A stretch of 64,000 nt of DNA from Epiperipatus broadwayi (lineage: Eukaryota > Onychophora > Udeonychophora > Euonychophora > Peripatidae). Each line of letters begins with the position of its first letter. Position 1 is the first letter of the stretch. Below the pieces are notes generated by a model, which was given only the letters and a program-made list of their open reading frames with translations, was not told the origin of the DNA and ran no database searches. The translations under genes were made by a program, and so were the position numbers. The DNA lies in contig JAQFVV010006471.1 of assembly GCA_028023455.1 (NCBI GenBank), forward strand, positions 971,623-1,035,622. Reading direction: 5' to 3'. Positions 62,160 to 64,000 of this stretch are shown in pieces.

Positions 62160-63550
62160 AAACAAGAAAAGTATCTCCTGCAACTACTATATCTTATGAA
62201 TTGCTAAGGATTTTAAATGAAGAAGTGAGACATAAAATTAAATCTTTGAAGAAAGGAAAAGTTCCAAGTAATGATAGAATTATAATCAATATTTTAAATG
62301 AAATAGATGAAGAAATAAAAAATTTTTTTATAAAGTTATGCATTAAATGTCTAAATGATAAATATGTACCAGATTATTGAAAATAAAAGGTGATAAAAAG
62401 ATATTAAAAATTATACACCTATCAGATTTTTATCAGTTTTATACAAAATTTTTATCAAGATAATTTATAACTCATTTACAGAAAACATTGAATTACAATT
62501 AACCAAAAGAAACTGGGTTCAAAACTGGTTTGAGTGCAGTTGATCATATCCAAGTATTGACAAAAGATATAGAAAAGACCAATGAATGTGAGTCCATTAT
62601 GCTTTGAATTTGTAATTATATTTTTAAAATGTTTCTAAAAGCATTTCTTCAGTGATTAAAGCATTGGCTCATTATGTTATAGATCTAGAATATGTAATAT
62701 TCTGAAAAATATTTATAAAAATGCAACAGCAATGATTAGATTACATAATGATAACTAGGAAGATTGACATTGTGAAGGTTATATCTCCAAAACTTTTATA
62801 GCAGCTTTGCAAAAAGTATTTTTAGAATCAAAATGGAAAATTAAGAGAGTAAAAGTAATGGAGATTATTTAAGTCATCTAGATTTTGCAGATGATGTAAT
62901 CATTTTTGAAAATAATGCTTCAATGCTTCAGGAAATGTTGCAAAAGTTATCGAGATAAAATTAATAAAGTTGGACTAAAGATAAATGCTAAAAAATTAAA
63001 GTTATGTTCAATGGATGTTCCAAAACAAGAAAATAAAAGTTGATAATGATGAGTTAGAAAAAGTTAACAACTAAAAATTTCTTGATCAGATTATTACTAC
63101 AGATGGAAACATAATGGATAAAATTAATCATAGAATTAAATTTGATCGCCCATTTCTTATTATAAATCTGAGAATTGGACTCTTTAAAGAAGAACAATAC
63201 AGAGACTTCAGATCATTCAATGAAATATGAAGAGACCTATGTTAGGAGTTACAAGAAAAGATCAAAGATGAAATATATTGGGTGAGAGACTAAACAAGTG
63301 TTATGGACATCATTGAAAGAATTAAGAGTCTGAAATAGAATTGAACTGGATATATTGCTAGAAGAGATGATAATAAATGGACAGTTAAAATCTTAAACTT
63401 TTTCCCTAGAGAATGTAAAAGACCTAAAAATAAATCATATATATGATGGATGAATGAAATAAGGAAGACTGCTGGGGTGATGTGGGGAAGAGAGTCTAGA
63501 AATTGGAGAAACTAAATTAAACTTGGAGAGATCATTATTCTACAGTGGAT
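62160..63550 (+). pseudogene. RTE LINE reverse transcriptase, broken
   Basis: Successive frames show ILNEEVRHKIKSLKKGKVPS (the usual K.GK.PG.D block before the RT), LNDKYVPDY and KKGDKK-like fingers, TGFKTGLSAVDHIQVLTKDI (GFR.G.ST.DHI finger box), ISPKLF (motif B remnant), and HLDFADDVIIFENNASMLQE, in which FADD (62884-62895) keeps both catalytic Asp. LITTDG-like text near 63090 and IRKTAGVMWGRESRNW near 63460 give the C-terminal part. Motif A lies in the badly eroded stretch 62590-62650. Dead copy. Confidence 0.82.
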
Positions 63551-63561
63551 CAATAATATTT

Positions 63562-64000
63562 GATAATGATAAAAGGGACATTACATAAAACACAAAACAG
63601 AGGCTTCTCCAATTACCTTTCATAGAGTATTAATAAAGGAAAAGTCATTACAAGATTTGACAAATATTAAGTGGTAAGGATTTTTTCATTTTTGTTTACA
63701 TTCCAGGTAAGAATATTTATATTTCATTTATCAGCAATAATATGTTATTTGGTTCGGCTAATTACGATACAGTATATCTAAAGAGGATGTTTTAATTGTA
63801 ATTCAAATCTGCAAAAATATTAAAGTTTATCTGGCTTGATTCGAATTCAGGTCATAGTGTATGATCGATACACTTAAACATATTGATGAACATCTTCATA
63901 AATAGTTTGTTTTATGCGCGTTTAACAGCACATAAATAATAGTTGTTTTAATGTTTCTAATTAGCTTTTTACATAAATTAAAGCAAAAATGAATAAAGGC
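63562..64000. other. A/T-rich non-coding end of window
   Basis: No gene or repeat recognised. Confidence 0.45.

Larger units (their letters stand above)
60065..63561 (+). mobile_element. RTE-type LINE, inactivated, interrupted by family A repeat
   Basis: Same-strand segments in the correct order give an endonuclease (60089-60545), a linker, a reverse transcriptase (62160-63130) and a C-terminal region (63400-63550). A family A hammerhead repeat is inserted at about 61042-62038. Many stops and frame changes. The order, the text around each box and the C-terminal IRKTAG...W..ESR block fit the RTE clade. No target-site duplication or tail was identified. Confidence 0.8.

Overview
The window reads as repeat-dominated intergenic DNA from an animal genome. 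It is strongly A/T-rich (about a quarter G+C by eye), full of (TA)n and poly-A/T tracts, and shows no bacterial operon structure, no rRNA gene and no confidently identifiable host gene. The transposon set (Ty3/Gypsy-like integrase, RTE-type and esterase-bearing LINEs, Tc1/mariner, a piggyBac-type non-autonomous element, tRNA-derived SINEs, hammerhead-bearing repeats) points to an invertebrate, but the sequence does not fix the phylum.

Layout. 0-1.5 kb: remains of an LTR retrotransposon, with at least one clear integrase C-terminal domain. 6.4-7.7 kb: a 5'-truncated LINE on the + strand with a CCHC zinc knuckle and a candidate target-site duplication. 10.0 and 27.4 kb: small foldback (MITE-like) elements. 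12.2, 47.6, 50.7 and 53.7 kb: short tRNA-derived SINE-like repeats. 16.8 kb: a possible 34-codon exon on the minus strand. 20.7-21.2 kb: a foldback whose two arms each hold a decayed hammerhead ribozyme. 26.0-26.4 kb: another foldback with hammerhead remnants. 29.3 kb: a possible decayed helicase P-loop fragment. 35.9-39.7 kb: a near full-length but broken LINE on the minus strand (esterase-like ORF1 tail, endonuclease, reverse transcriptase, zinc knuckle). 39.7-40.4 kb: hammerhead repeat next to that LINE. 41.0-41.76 kb: a TTAA-flanked piggyBac-like non-autonomous element. 42.6-43.1 kb: an unclassified repeat ending in a perfect 40-bp palindrome. 48.0-48.9 kb: one inverted-repeat element inserted into the arm of another. 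55.5-56.3 kb: a dead Tc1/mariner transposase. 60.0-63.6 kb: a dead RTE-type LINE interrupted by a tandem hammerhead repeat. The rest is A/T-rich DNA in which I see no gene.

The most interesting signal is a dispersed family (called family A here; copies at 26.0, 32.1, 39.7-40.4 and 61.0-62.0 kb) whose units carry a canonical type-I-like hammerhead with a minimal stem III and a GUC cleavage triplet. At 61.3-61.9 kb two same-strand hammerheads lie exactly 480 nt apart, with an inverted partial unit upstream. Minimal stem III, head-to-tail units and an inverted 5' piece are the features known for Penelope-like element terminal repeats and retrozymes. No reverse transcriptase that could belong to this family is in the window, so it is non-autonomous here. 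A second, unrelated family (B, 20.7-21.2 kb) has the same architecture with a different stem II and stem I.
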